Assembly (NCBI GenBank): GCA_965222205.1
Contig: OZ244932.1
Span: forward strand, 2,790,001 to 2,854,000
Direction: 5' to 3'
DNA length: 64,000 nt
From: RHLJ01 sp965222205
GTDB taxonomy: Bacteria; Bacteroidota; Rhodothermia; Balneolales; Balneolaceae
The notes beneath the pieces are model-generated. The model ran no database searches. It worked only from the letters and a program-made list of their open reading frames with translations, and was not told where the DNA came from. The position numbers were made by a program, and so were the translations under genes. This document shows positions 52,754-62,003 of the stretch, one piece after another. Every line of letters begins with the position of its first letter. The first letter of the stretch is position 1.

Positions 52754-54354
52754 ATCAAGATGAATTAGATTGATAACGACAATACCCCGATCACGTTTAG
52801 CGTTGGGATTTGATCTCTTATCAAGATGAATTAGATTAACCTAACGCTAAAGAGCTATCAAGGTTTTGTTGGGATTTGATCTCTTATCAAGATGAATTAG
52901 ATTATGGCAAGCGTGTGTCTCTAACAGGCACAGGTTGGGATTTGATCTCTTATCAAGATGAATTAGATTCGAACTTGTTATCTTCGTTGTAATACTTGCG
53001 TTGGGATTTGATCTCTTATCAAGATGAATTAGATTTGGTTAGAGAAGCAAGCACGTGGAGGCTCTGTTGGGATTTGATCTCTTATCAAGATGAATTAGAT
53101 TGAGGATTTAAGTCGTAACCCAGTGCCTTACGTTGGGATTTGATCTCTTATCAAGATGAATTAGATTAGCGTTAGCCCCTACCTTAAAGGCAACGTTGTT
53201 GGGATTTGATCTCTTATCAAGATGAATTAGATTCATAAACATTTTCTGACATCTGCTCTAGTAGTTGGGATTTGATCTCTTATCAAGATGAATTAGATTT
53301 GCTTTCTAAAATCCAGTTATGAGAAGCCTGTTGGGATTTGATCTCTTATCAAGATGAATTAGATTAACTCATAACCGACCGATTAATGTCTTTGCGTTGG
53401 GATTTGATCTCTTATCAAGATGAATTAGATTTGGCCCAAACAACACAGGAAGTGTTTTCTGTTGGGATTTGATCTCTTATCAAGATGAATTAGATTCTAA
53501 CCAATAGCAACCCGAAGTTGTTATCAGTTGGGATTTGATCTCTTATCAAGATGAATTAGATTATGGCTTTCTTGGTATAGGTGACCCTTCCCGTTGGGAT
53601 TTGATCTCTTATCAAGATGAATTAGATTCACATCTACTTCTTCCTTACTAAATGCATCGTTGGGATTTGATCTCTTATCAAGATGAATTAGATTCACATC
53701 TACTTCTTCCTTACTAAATGCATCGTTGGGATTTGATCTCTTATCAAGATGAATTAGATTCAAAAACAGAATTTTGATGTTGTAGTTTCAGTTGGGATTT
53801 GATCTCTTATCAAGATGAATTAGATTAAGCGGTTGAAAAAGCTTCGCATTGAAATCGTTGGGATTTGATCTCTTATCAAGATGAATTAGATTCAGAACAT
53901 ATTTTATGCCATGCTTAGAGGTGTTGGGATTTGATCTCTTATCAAGATGAATTAGATTAATTGCACAATATTGCAGTATTGAGCCATTGTTGGGATTTGA
54001 TCTCTTATCAAGATGAATTAGATTTATTAATTTATCTAAACCAAATGTATTCCTGTTGGGATTTGATCTCTTATCAAGATGAATTAGATTGACTAAGCTT
54101 GAGAAGATAGAGAAGACGTGGTTGGGATTTGATCTCTTATCAAGATGAATTAGATTACTTGCCAAACAAGGACAGCAAATATTAGAGTTGGGATTTGATC
54201 TCTTATCAAGATGAATTAGATTTTCCTGGAAGTAATGATCATCCGGATCTACGTTGGGATTTGATCTCTTATCAAGATGAATTAGATTTAATGCATTGTT
54301 GTGGTTTGATTAATCTTCGTTGGGATTTGATCTCTTATCAAGATGAATTAGATT
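52750..54354 (+). CRISPR. type II-C CRISPR array, 24 repeats plus a truncated one
   Basis: There are 24 identical 36-base repeats. Each begins GTTGGGATTTGATCTC and ends GAATTAGATT on the plus strand. The first intact repeat is at 52802-52837 and the last at 54319-54354. Spacers are 30 bases, with one of 29 (53432-53460). The left end carries only the last 22 bases of a repeat (52750-52771), fused to the AI-2E remnant. This gives 24 spacers, two of which (53629-53658 and 53695-53724) are identical and adjacent. Pairing with the tracrRNA shows that the crRNA strand is plus. Confidence 0.99.
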
Positions 54355-54411
54355 AGGTTCTGTTCAAGTTTATGGCTCCCATAGACTTGTTCGGTTCCAA
54401 GTCTCGAAAAA
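54355..54411. promoter_or_regulatory. short flank between array and cas2, leader-like
   Basis: Only 57 bases lie between the last repeat and the cas2 stop. The sequence (GGTTCTGTTCAAG...) shows no long repeat and may be the leader, given that the opposite array end is the decayed one. No promoter was recognised. Confidence 0.35.
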
Positions 54412-54756
54412 CTAAAACATTTGTAGCTGAGTTGGTGCATTTTCAGTCGCTTTTCTTCGCCTTCCATGGAAAACCTGCATTTTCCCAAATTGCTTGTCCG
54501 TTATTCTAAGTATGCGTACTTCTCCATCGGGAGGCAAGATTTTTTTTACCCTTCTTTCGTGTACATCTGCATTTTCTTTACTTGGGCAATGGCGAGTATA
54601 CACTGAAAACTGCATCATCATAAAACCATCTTGTTTTATACGTTTTCTAAAATCATTGGCTTCTTTTACCGCTGCTTTTGTGTCAACGGGCAGGTCGAAC
54701 ATTACTACCATCCACATGGTTTTCATTCCTCCAAAAGTGATTAGCGGCTTGCTCAT
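54412..54756 (-). CDS. cas2: CRISPR-associated protein Cas2
   Basis: Cas2 forms the Cas1-Cas2 complex that inserts new spacers. The 114-aa frame (ATG at 54756; internal Met codons at residues 11 and 14 are possible starts) contains the core MVVMFDLPVDTKA with the usual Asp, the KRIKQDGFMMMQFSVYTRHC segment and the later GEVRILRITDKQFGKM strand. It overlaps cas1 by one base. Its length is typical of type II-C Cas2. Confidence 0.96.
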   Translation of the reverse strand: MSKPLITFGGMKTMWMVVMFDLPVDTKAAVKEANDFRKRIKQDGFMMMQFSVYTRHCPSKENADVHERRVKKILPPDGEVRILRITDKQFGKMQVFHGRRRKATENAPTQLQMF

Positions 54757-55649
54757 TATTTAAGTATTGGGAAATCTATAGTTTTGGCCTCCTTGGAATA
54801 GCATTTTGTTAGTGAGGAAGCCATTAAATGCAAGCTTTCCAATAATGGGTAGCTCATTTCTTTTATAACTACTTCTTTAGTTAGCAGTTCTAGCAGAGGA
54901 CGTTTTGTTTCTTTAGTCACTTCAATATCCAGCGTACCCAATTGCTCATAAAGATCAAATACTTCTGCATCAACCAAAGGACGTAAAGGTTCCATCATAT
55001 CATCTGCCAGACAATAGGGGTTGTATTGATTGTGATGATGTATACCCATAGAGGGATGTAAACCTGCGGCAGTCAAGCTTCTTGCAACAGCTGCGCGAAT
55101 TATTGCATATCCATAATTTAACAGCGAGTTCAGGTCTTCTCGATCATGTTTTCTTCTGAACTCAGAATCTTTAAATAATGACTTCCAATATTGTTTGGCT
55201 GCCCTAGCCTCCACATTAGTTGGATCACCTGACTTTACTTTTGGGATTAATAGTTTTAAACCCTCATCATCATCGTGTTTATCTTTAAGCACCTTAGATT
55301 GTGCTTTGATTTTTTCCTTTACAATCTGTTGCCAAAGGCGCTTTTTTAATGGTTTCGTTGCTTCAGCTTGTATTTGGAGCCGTGCCTGATGGAGTTGATT
55401 ATCCTCAAATGGAAGTAGTAACCCTTCAGGCATATGCTGGCGATTACAGAACAACACCGCCACATTTTGTTCCAACAATTCATACAACAATTGGTGTGTA
55501 TAACTGATAGCAGGATGAGAAAGTACTAGCAGCCCCATATCTTCCACCGGGATAGAATGAACATTTTCACCTTTCTTCAACAGCATTTGTTTGTGCTTTA
55601 TAGAAAGATGAATCGGTCCGCTTGATATTTCTACCGTGCGTTTAATCAT
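54756..55649 (-). CDS. cas1: CRISPR-associated protein Cas1
   Basis: Cas1 is the integrase of the adaptation complex. The 297-aa protein shows the metal-binding Glu in VEARAAKQYW, His in HPSMGIHHHN and Asp in CLADDMMEPLRP, and the family N-terminal beta domain (RTVEISSGPIHLSIKHKQML). It overlaps cas9 by eight bases and cas2 by one, so the three genes form a single operon, cas9-cas1-cas2. Confidence 0.97.
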   Translation of the reverse strand: MIKRTVEISSGPIHLSIKHKQMLLKKGENVHSIPVEDMGLLVLSHPAISYTHQLLYELLEQNVAVLFCNRQHMPEGLLLPFEDNQLHQARLQIQAEATKPLKKRLWQQIVKEKIKAQSKVLKDKHDDDEGLKLLIPKVKSGDPTNVEARAAKQYWKSLFKDSEFRRKHDREDLNSLLNYGYAIIRAAVARSLTAAGLHPSMGIHHHNQYNPYCLADDMMEPLRPLVDAEVFDLYEQLGTLDIEVTKETKRPLLELLTKEVVIKEMSYPLLESLHLMASSLTKCYSKEAKTIDFPILK

Positions 55650-58600
55650 TGGCTGGAAATATCTGGCCGATAGGATCTATTCGGATTTTTTTGATTTTTG
55701 TCATTGAGCTTGGGTTCTTTCTAAGAACACCAGGATCATTTTGTCCTTTCAAAGCCACATTGTGCAACCTAAAACTAATTTGTCCATCACTAGACATTTT
55801 TTGAACTCGATAAACATTTCTTCCTTCATCCTGAACCATTTCATTTGTCGATAAAGAAAATAAAAACCGTTCATAGTCCGGGTGATCTTTCATTATTATG
55901 GGTTCTTTATCTCGAACTCTGCGGGCTGCTTCCATAGTGGGAATTACTTCTCCGGTCTGTTTTTTATTGCCATTATTATCGGTGTACTCATAAATAGCTA
56001 TGTGGTGATTATTCCCATATAATGCGTAGCGAGTTGGGGTTTTTGGTTCATCTTCGAATTCATTCATTTTGGACAAATCCTTTTCCATCATTAACCTGAC
56101 TTTATGAATAGGATTAAAATCTTTCCCATTTTTATGAAATAATTTGGGAGGATCAGTCTCCAATGCTGTGATAGCTTTCTTAATGTCTCCGGTCTCCTTG
56201 TATTTCTCCCAGACTTTATCCTGAACTATCTTTTTTATCTGTTCATCCCGAATAAATACTTTTCCTTCTTTATCAAAAGCTTGAGTTTTGGAATTCCAAC
56301 CCAATTCTTTTTCTGAAAGAGACTCCACTTTTTTCCGGACTACCAAATACTTTATATGCTCTTTCTTCGAGTCACTTTCCTCAGTAGGCCCGTAATAAGT
56401 TTCCTCATGAAACGCTCCTGAAATCTTTCGGCTTACCTTATGCGAAACAGTGATCTTACTTATGGACTCCAATGAGTCTTGCCAAAAGGTAGCCCAAGGT
56501 GGCGTGTTGGTAATCCGTTTTGAAACCCGATCTTTCATTTGTCTATTTTGATCAACTGAGGATTCTTCCTCATCCATCCAGCTTTTAGTATTAATGAGTT
56601 TATTCTCATCGCTCAATTTTTTCAGAATAGAACGGGAGGTCAAGGCAATCACAATCGCATCTACTGCATGATGTCGATGATCATCTCTATTTTTAATTTC
56701 ATCATCTTCATTGCTTAAAATGGAATTCATGCCCCAAAGATGTCTTAAAAGTGAAGTAGTCTGCCCTTTAGTAACCTGAACATCCACTGGCCATTCTTCG
56801 GAACCAAGTTGTTTTAAATACTTGCTTGCTTCCCGGCTCATATAGCGCGTATCGTTTAATTGACGTGCGATAAATTCATCCGTATCAATCGTTTTTTGAG
56901 TAAATTTTCTGCGCTTTTTCCAAGGGAGGTTATTTTTTATTCTTTGTTCTAAATCTTCTTTACTTAACAAGCCTGCTTCAACACATTCATAGGGAGTACG
57001 GTTACCTTTTCTACGATTGAAGTCGGACTCACACAGCGTCTTGTTGACATAACTATCATCAAGTGTTCTACTAAATGGCAGGATATGTTCGATTTCAAAT
57101 TCGCCACTGTCTAAAGCCTCACCATTTATAACTCTTCCTGTATAGGGACAAGTTTTGTTGCATTCAATCCAAAGCTTATATCGAATAATATCTTTTCGGC
57201 TAGGTTCGCGATTGGGATGGCGTTCTTTAAAAGCCTTTTCTGCTTCTTTGTTTTTCTTTTCGAACTGATTATTTCTTTTTGAGATTTCATCGCGCAGTTT
57301 CTTACTGTTCTTTAAATCACGTGCAAGTTCTACCCTGATGATATCCGGCAAACCATACTTCCGAACGATGGCATTAACTACTTTTCTTAATTCAACCATA
57401 GCTCCAAATACAACCGGATTTCGGTATTCATGTTGGTCAAGCAGTGGAAGTTGAAAAACGTCTTCTTTTGGGGCCTTTTTACTCTCACCATATACTTCTT
57501 TTATCGCCTCGTTTTCTCTTCTCCCTTCTTTAATTAAGGGTAATATTTTTCTGATGGCTTTATACGAAAGGTTTCCATAACCCTTTTCGAGTTGCAGCAT
57601 TTTCAGGTGTTCGGCCTGTTCTTTTGTTCTTCCCCATTTAGTCAAGGCTAGTTTCTCTACTACTTCCGGTTTTTCTACATGAATGAGTACATCTACTACA
57701 TGGTTTTTAAATTCATCGTCCAAACCATTCCATTCTTTACCAAACGCATTTTTACTTGCCAGCTTTTTACTTGTTGTATCTCCTTTAAGCTTGCTTTCAT
57801 CAGAAGTTTCAAGATTAAATTTTGCGTTTGAATTAAGACCTAAAGACTTCTTCAACTGTGCAAAAGAAACCTGATCTGCTCTTTCAAGTTTCTCCCGAAT
57901 AATCCTTTTATGTTCATCTGTCATTTCCAGCCTTTGACCATATTCTCCCATTAATTCCAAATTATTCAAGGTTTTAGAAACTCTAAACTGTTGAAATAAT
58001 AGATGACCCTTTGGAATTCTTTTTTTATCTGATTCTAGAGAGCATTTGCCGATTAAGTGTTTCTGGCTTTTAAGAGGCCGTTGGAAAAAAATAGTTTCAT
58101 CTGAGATATTTGTTTTTAATTCGTCTGTCAATATTTCCGGATAGTACTGTATCTGCTTTTTCCATAACAATTCGAACTCTTCCTCATACATGCTCCGATG
58201 AGTATACTTATTCCTTATCCTTCTTTTGAACTCGTAATCATCATGTTCTGGAGATACAGGTGGATCAAAATGATTATCCTGAAAACTGTACAGGTACTCT
58301 CCCAATGTACGCATGTCTTTTTTACGCATCTCTGCTCTAACTTTAGATATCTCTGTAGCAACAGCCCCATCTTCTTTGTCTTTTCCCGCCTTGCGATTGC
58401 TCTTAAATCCTCTACGCTGATTTAGATGATAAAGGGCTCTTCCAAATTCCATCAAACTAAGTTTTTCGTCCAATCCTTTTGATCTTAGCTTATATGGGTT
58501 TAAATCAATCCAAGTATTCCAGGCTTCTTTTTCTGATTTTAGAGGACACATACCTATACTTTTTAATGTATAGTAAAGCCCTCTTTTCCTTCTTCTTTTC

Positions 58601-58806
58601 CGATCTCGTTGTCGACGCATTCCTCTATGCATAGTCCGTTGCTGATTTTTTGACTCTCCTTTTTGGGCTTCATTATCTCTTTGTAGGTTCTGGTCAAATA
58701 TTCGGACTCCACTATCAATAATCTGACCATTATCTTCTCCATTGTATTCAAGTAAGCTCCAGCCAATTGAAGCAACTCCCATATCTAGTCCCAATATCTT
58801 GTTCAT
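55642..58806 (-). CDS. cas9: Cas9 endonuclease, type II-C
   Basis: Cas9 is the RNA-guided DNA nuclease. Counted from ATG at 58806, preceded by AAGGAG with six-base spacing, it has 1054 residues, in the compact II-C range. RuvC-I has Asp8 in LGLDMGVASIGW. The arginine-rich bridge helix is at about 62-77. RuvC-II has Glu493 in IRVELARDLK. The HNH domain has CPYTG (about 553) and His574 with Asn588 in IEHILPFSRTLDDSYVNKTL. RuvC-III has His713 and Asp716 in RHHAVDAIVIA. All catalytic residues are kept. No csn2 or cas4 is present. A longer frame adds 15 residues but lacks support. Confidence 0.98.
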   Translation of the reverse strand: MNKILGLDMGVASIGWSLLEYNGEDNGQIIDSGVRIFDQNLQRDNEAQKGESKNQQRTMHRGMRRQRDRKRRRKRGLYYTLKSIGMCPLKSEKEAWNTWIDLNPYKLRSKGLDEKLSLMEFGRALYHLNQRRGFKSNRKAGKDKEDGAVATEISKVRAEMRKKDMRTLGEYLYSFQDNHFDPPVSPEHDDYEFKRRIRNKYTHRSMYEEEFELLWKKQIQYYPEILTDELKTNISDETIFFQRPLKSQKHLIGKCSLESDKKRIPKGHLLFQQFRVSKTLNNLELMGEYGQRLEMTDEHKRIIREKLERADQVSFAQLKKSLGLNSNAKFNLETSDESKLKGDTTSKKLASKNAFGKEWNGLDDEFKNHVVDVLIHVEKPEVVEKLALTKWGRTKEQAEHLKMLQLEKGYGNLSYKAIRKILPLIKEGRRENEAIKEVYGESKKAPKEDVFQLPLLDQHEYRNPVVFGAMVELRKVVNAIVRKYGLPDIIRVELARDLKNSKKLRDEISKRNNQFEKKNKEAEKAFKERHPNREPSRKDIIRYKLWIECNKTCPYTGRVINGEALDSGEFEIEHILPFSRTLDDSYVNKTLCESDFNRRKGNRTPYECVEAGLLSKEDLEQRIKNNLPWKKRRKFTQKTIDTDEFIARQLNDTRYMSREASKYLKQLGSEEWPVDVQVTKGQTTSLLRHLWGMNSILSNEDDEIKNRDDHRHHAVDAIVIALTSRSILKKLSDENKLINTKSWMDEEESSVDQNRQMKDRVSKRITNTPPWATFWQDSLESISKITVSHKVSRKISGAFHEETYYGPTEESDSKKEHIKYLVVRKKVESLSEKELGWNSKTQAFDKEGKVFIRDEQIKKIVQDKVWEKYKETGDIKKAITALETDPPKLFHKNGKDFNPIHKVRLMMEKDLSKMNEFEDEPKTPTRYALYGNNHHIAIYEYTDNNGNKKQTGEVIPTMEAARRVRDKEPIIMKDHPDYERFLFSLSTNEMVQDEGRNVYRVQKMSSDGQISFRLHNVALKGQNDPGVLRKNPSSMTKIKKIRIDPIGQIFPAND

Positions 58807-58819
58807 TCTCATCTCCTTT

Positions 58820-58850
58820 TTTGAATTATTCTCCAGATAGGTTACCTTCA
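58820..58850 (+). promoter_or_regulatory. candidate tracrRNA promoter
   Basis: TTTG (58820-58823), 19 bases, then TACCTTCA (58843-58850) fits the Bacteroidetes -33/-7 consensus (TTTG-N19-TAnnTTTG, with one base off at the end). A start site about six bases on would begin the RNA inside the anti-repeat, as expected for a tracrRNA. Confidence 0.45.
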
Positions 58851-58966
58851 ATTAATTCATCTTGATAAGAGTCTTATCTCAACAAAGAGTTATAGGACTC
58901 TGCGGGCAATGCTAATTTTAGTAACCCTCACCTATACTAGATTTGCCACCTGCGGGTGGCTTTTTT
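58850..58966 (+). ncRNA. tracrRNA of the type II-C system
   Basis: An anti-repeat at 58850-58883 is complementary to the array repeat: an 18-base uninterrupted match (AATTCATCTTGATAAGAG) and a second match at the outer end (CAAC) are separated by a short unpaired stretch, the usual bulge. Downstream are a hairpin with arms GAGT/ACTC around 58887 (nexus-like), TGCTAA/TTAGTA near 58910-58923, and a terminal hairpin GCCACC (58945-58950) / GGTGGC (58955-58960) followed by T's. It is transcribed away from cas9. Confidence 0.85.
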
Positions 58967-59022
58967 ATTTCTACCTGTAAGTACTTGTATTAGATTAAAA
59001 AAGCAACTAAGTACCTGCGTGT

Positions 59023-60099
59023 TTAATACTCAATCCTATTTCCCAGTAAATACCCATAAGGCTTCAGTTCTTCGATTTCTTCGAAGATAACTCTGAGAAT
59101 CCCGATTAATGGCACGAACAATATCATTCCCGAGATTCCCCAAACTTCGCCACCGATGATTAAGGCCAGCATTGCCATAAAGGGATTGATGGAGACTTTG
59201 GAGCCAACTATTCTTGGAGAAATGAAGTTCCCTTCCAGAAATTGAACCGTTCCAAATACAGCAATAACTAACAATGGGGTGATGAGTGAATCTCCTAATA
59301 AAAAGGCGAAAAGCAACGGAGGAAGTGCACCAATTATAATCCCGATATAAGGGATCACCGCTAATAGCGAAGCAAATACCCCAAAGAAAATGGCATGTTC
59401 GAGCCCGATGATAAATAGTCCGGTTGTATTTAGAATTGCGAGAATCCCAATGACAGTAAGCATACCAACCAGATAATTCTGAGTAACTTCCTGCACATCG
59501 GTTAAAACGATATCAATTCTGGAGGTACCGTCTTTTTGCTCAAAAAGTTTCTCGAAAAAAGTTTGATACATCTCTTTGTAATAGAGCATAAAGAAAATGA
59601 AAATCGGGATCAGTGACATTAGTGTGAAAGCGTTCGTGGTAGCTCCTAAAAACGAACTTGCGTACTGGCCACTACTATCTATCAAATTAGTCAGACCTTG
59701 CTGGAGGTAGTTTGTTCGTTGTTCCTGAGATAAACCAACCGTTTCTTCCAGGAACTGAATGCCATCTGCTGTCACCGACTTGAGACGCTCTGTCACTTCC
59801 GGAATACGTTCTGCAAACTGTACAAATTGAGCAGAAATCAGTGTGATAATACCAGCAAATACCACCAGCACCAGAAGAATAGTGATTAAGATACTGAGCG
59901 CCCTTCCCAGCTTCCAGCCCTCTAATTTGCTCACAATTGGGTTCAGCAACATAGATAAAAAAGCAGCAAAAGCTAATGGCATCAGAATGAACTTACCGTA
60001 ACTCATAATCACAAAAAGCAGGGAAAGTCCAATTAAGGTAACGGAAGCTTTAAGCCAGAAAGGATATTCACGAACTGTTTTTATTGGGTGGTGTTTCAT
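59023..60099 (-). CDS. AI-2E/PerM-family transporter
   Basis: A polytopic membrane protein of 358 aa counted from ATG at 60099; this start overlaps the upstream DUF4153 stop by four bases (ATGA), a common coupling signal. It has about eight transmembrane helices and the AI-2E family signature regions (FAAFLSMLLNPIVSKLE at the N-terminal end, then LAVIPYIGIIIGALPPLL and FLEGNFISPRIVGSKVSINPF). Family members include exporters and putative Na+/H+ antiporters; the substrate here cannot be told. Its final 56 sense-codon bases are duplicated on the other side of the CRISPR-Cas locus. Confidence 0.88.
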   Translation of the reverse strand: MKHHPIKTVREYPFWLKASVTLIGLSLLFVIMSYGKFILMPLAFAAFLSMLLNPIVSKLEGWKLGRALSILITILLVLVVFAGIITLISAQFVQFAERIPEVTERLKSVTADGIQFLEETVGLSQEQRTNYLQQGLTNLIDSSGQYASSFLGATTNAFTLMSLIPIFIFFMLYYKEMYQTFFEKLFEQKDGTSRIDIVLTDVQEVTQNYLVGMLTVIGILAILNTTGLFIIGLEHAIFFGVFASLLAVIPYIGIIIGALPPLLFAFLLGDSLITPLLVIAVFGTVQFLEGNFISPRIVGSKVSINPFMAMLALIIGGEVWGISGMILFVPLIGILRVIFEEIEELKPYGYLLGNRIEY

Positions 60100-61934
60100 T
60101 GTTTTTCTGAAATTAAAATATGTGCTCTTAAATGTTTTACCCAAAGTGAATCAGATTTATACCCACTCACTTTTTCAATAAGTACTTTACCTTTTACCAT
60201 CTCATTTTCAGTTATAACTTCCATTCTATTTGGTGTGATATCATTTCTCATTCTTTTATCTAACTGATTTTCATTTATTAGAGAATTTATTTTAGACTCT
60301 ATTCCAAAATTAATAGTAGTACCTAAAATTAAATTTTTCACTTGAATACTATCAACTTCTTGTTGATAAGAAATTTCATAAGAACCTTTTTTATCTGACT
60401 GGTTACTTCCCATATAAGCTGATATTAAAATAGTGTCATAACCCGATATATCATACTCTTCCTCTTTTCCTATTTCAAAGCTAAAATAATCTCCCAATGT
60501 ATTTGAGTCTCCTTCAATCCAACTCTCAGAATAATCAATTCCAAATGCTTCCAAGATATTGCTGGAAGTAACCTGAATATCAAAAACTGAATCCCAAGTT
60601 TTTACAGAAAAATCTTTTTCTCCTTCATCAAAAAAATGAAGAAATACTTCTTCACTATGTGCTTCTACTATATAATAGCTTATTGAACTAAGTTCTTTAA
60701 GATATTTGAACGGGATTTTTGTGTCACTTTTCTGAGCTTTGCCATATTCATTTAGGTAACCATACTCAACCAAAATCTCCTCAAACCTACCCAACTGACT
60801 CCGTTCCGAAACTGCAAATGCTCCGAGTGGACCAAAAGAAACCCCGAGTGCGATCAGGCATAAGGAAACAGGAATCACTTTAATGCTTTTGGTTTTACTA
60901 ATAATGAAGTAAATCACAATTCCGGTTAGCCAGACTCCCAGCGTTGCCACAAAGTACCGGTTTATAGTTACCCCATATTCTGAAATACGCACCCAAATTG
61001 AAAACATCAGCAAACCAATTAGGGGAATCAGTGCCAAATAATAACCTTTCGAATAAATACGAATCCAGTTGTATTCTTTACTGGTTCGAATAGGGTAAAG
61101 AAGTAACAGCGAAAGAATTCCGGCAATAGAAAAAGTGAGTACCAGATTAGAAACCCAACCATTGGGTAATTCCCATTGCAGAATAATTTTCCCCAGATAG
61201 AGATATAAAATGATGATATATACGGTTACAAGAGGAATGAGTACATATTGAACAAATACACGGAGTCCGGTTGGGAAGGCGGTTTCCTTTTCCTGAATAA
61301 TACCTTTTTCAGGTACGCCAGTTAAGAAAAACCAGGTATTAAAAATCCCGCCCAGAAAAAGAAAGAGTTGAAAATAGGTCTCCCCATCAACATCTAAATC
61401 CAACAAATTATCAAGTGCTAACAGCGCTACACTCAGGCCAACAAACAACACCCCGGAATACAAGACGGAAAGTAAAATCCTGAGAAAGAGTGTTTTGTTG
61501 TATTCCCAAAACTGATCCACATCCCCCGAATTCAAAAAAGGAGCAAAAGCCACAAATAGGTGTGAAGCCAACGCAAACAGGAAAAAACGATACCAGACTT
61601 CCGAAGGTCCTTCCATCATCGTATCTCCCAACAAAATCCAATAAAGAACTAGTAGTATTAATCCTGTGAATTGTATTCCATATTTAGCGACAGCATTCCA
61701 GTTCTTTTGCTCAAGAAATGTTGCCAGACCAAATAAAAAAGAAATTCCTAGCCCGCTGCAAAAGGCTAAAGCAAGTATTCTTGGGTGATTATCCTGCTCA
61801 GTATATGATAACTCTGCTAGCCATATAGCAGAAGCACTGCCTATCACAGATACAAATAATACAAAGGGAAAACGCTTATATATTCGAAGCAGAGCGGCTC
61901 CGATCTGATCTAAGGACGGCAAGGAAAGTTTCAT
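60096..61934 (-). CDS. DUF4153-domain membrane protein
   Basis: A 612-aa protein with about 10 to 12 transmembrane helices in the first 370 residues (for example FVLFVSVIGSASAIWLAEL and FLFGLATFLEQKNW) followed by a soluble C-terminal domain of about 220 residues. The membrane part resembles DUF4153, which is of unknown function. The soluble part (FKYLKELSSISYYIVEAHSEEV onward) is not recognised. Four bases of overlap with the transporter gene show coupling. Confidence 0.7.
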   Translation of the reverse strand: MKLSLPSLDQIGAALLRIYKRFPFVLFVSVIGSASAIWLAELSYTEQDNHPRILALAFCSGLGISFLFGLATFLEQKNWNAVAKYGIQFTGLILLVLYWILLGDTMMEGPSEVWYRFFLFALASHLFVAFAPFLNSGDVDQFWEYNKTLFLRILLSVLYSGVLFVGLSVALLALDNLLDLDVDGETYFQLFLFLGGIFNTWFFLTGVPEKGIIQEKETAFPTGLRVFVQYVLIPLVTVYIIILYLYLGKIILQWELPNGWVSNLVLTFSIAGILSLLLLYPIRTSKEYNWIRIYSKGYYLALIPLIGLLMFSIWVRISEYGVTINRYFVATLGVWLTGIVIYFIISKTKSIKVIPVSLCLIALGVSFGPLGAFAVSERSQLGRFEEILVEYGYLNEYGKAQKSDTKIPFKYLKELSSISYYIVEAHSEEVFLHFFDEGEKDFSVKTWDSVFDIQVTSSNILEAFGIDYSESWIEGDSNTLGDYFSFEIGKEEEYDISGYDTILISAYMGSNQSDKKGSYEISYQQEVDSIQVKNLILGTTINFGIESKINSLINENQLDKRMRNDITPNRMEVITENEMVKGKVLIEKVSGYKSDSLWVKHLRAHILISEKQ

Positions 61935-62003
61935 GATTAAAATGAATTATTGGTATACAGTACAAAAAATATGCTCTCTTGACAATGCAGCCAAAGTAAC
62001 CTA

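Noticed and set aside
53524..54165. Two minus-strand open frames with a repeating NLIHLDKRSNPN sequence
   Set aside because: They are translations of the CRISPR repeats and spacers; the repeated peptide is the 36-base repeat read in one frame, not a protein.
58563..58775. A 70-residue minus-strand frame inside the 5' part of cas9
   Set aside because: It is a shifted-frame shadow of cas9, whose frame contains the RuvC-I motif and bridge helix here.
58807..58851. A 15-residue N-terminal extension of Cas9
   Set aside because: The ATG at 58806 has a well-spaced AAGGAG and gives the standard MNKILGLDMG start; the extension overlaps the tracrRNA promoter and anti-repeat.
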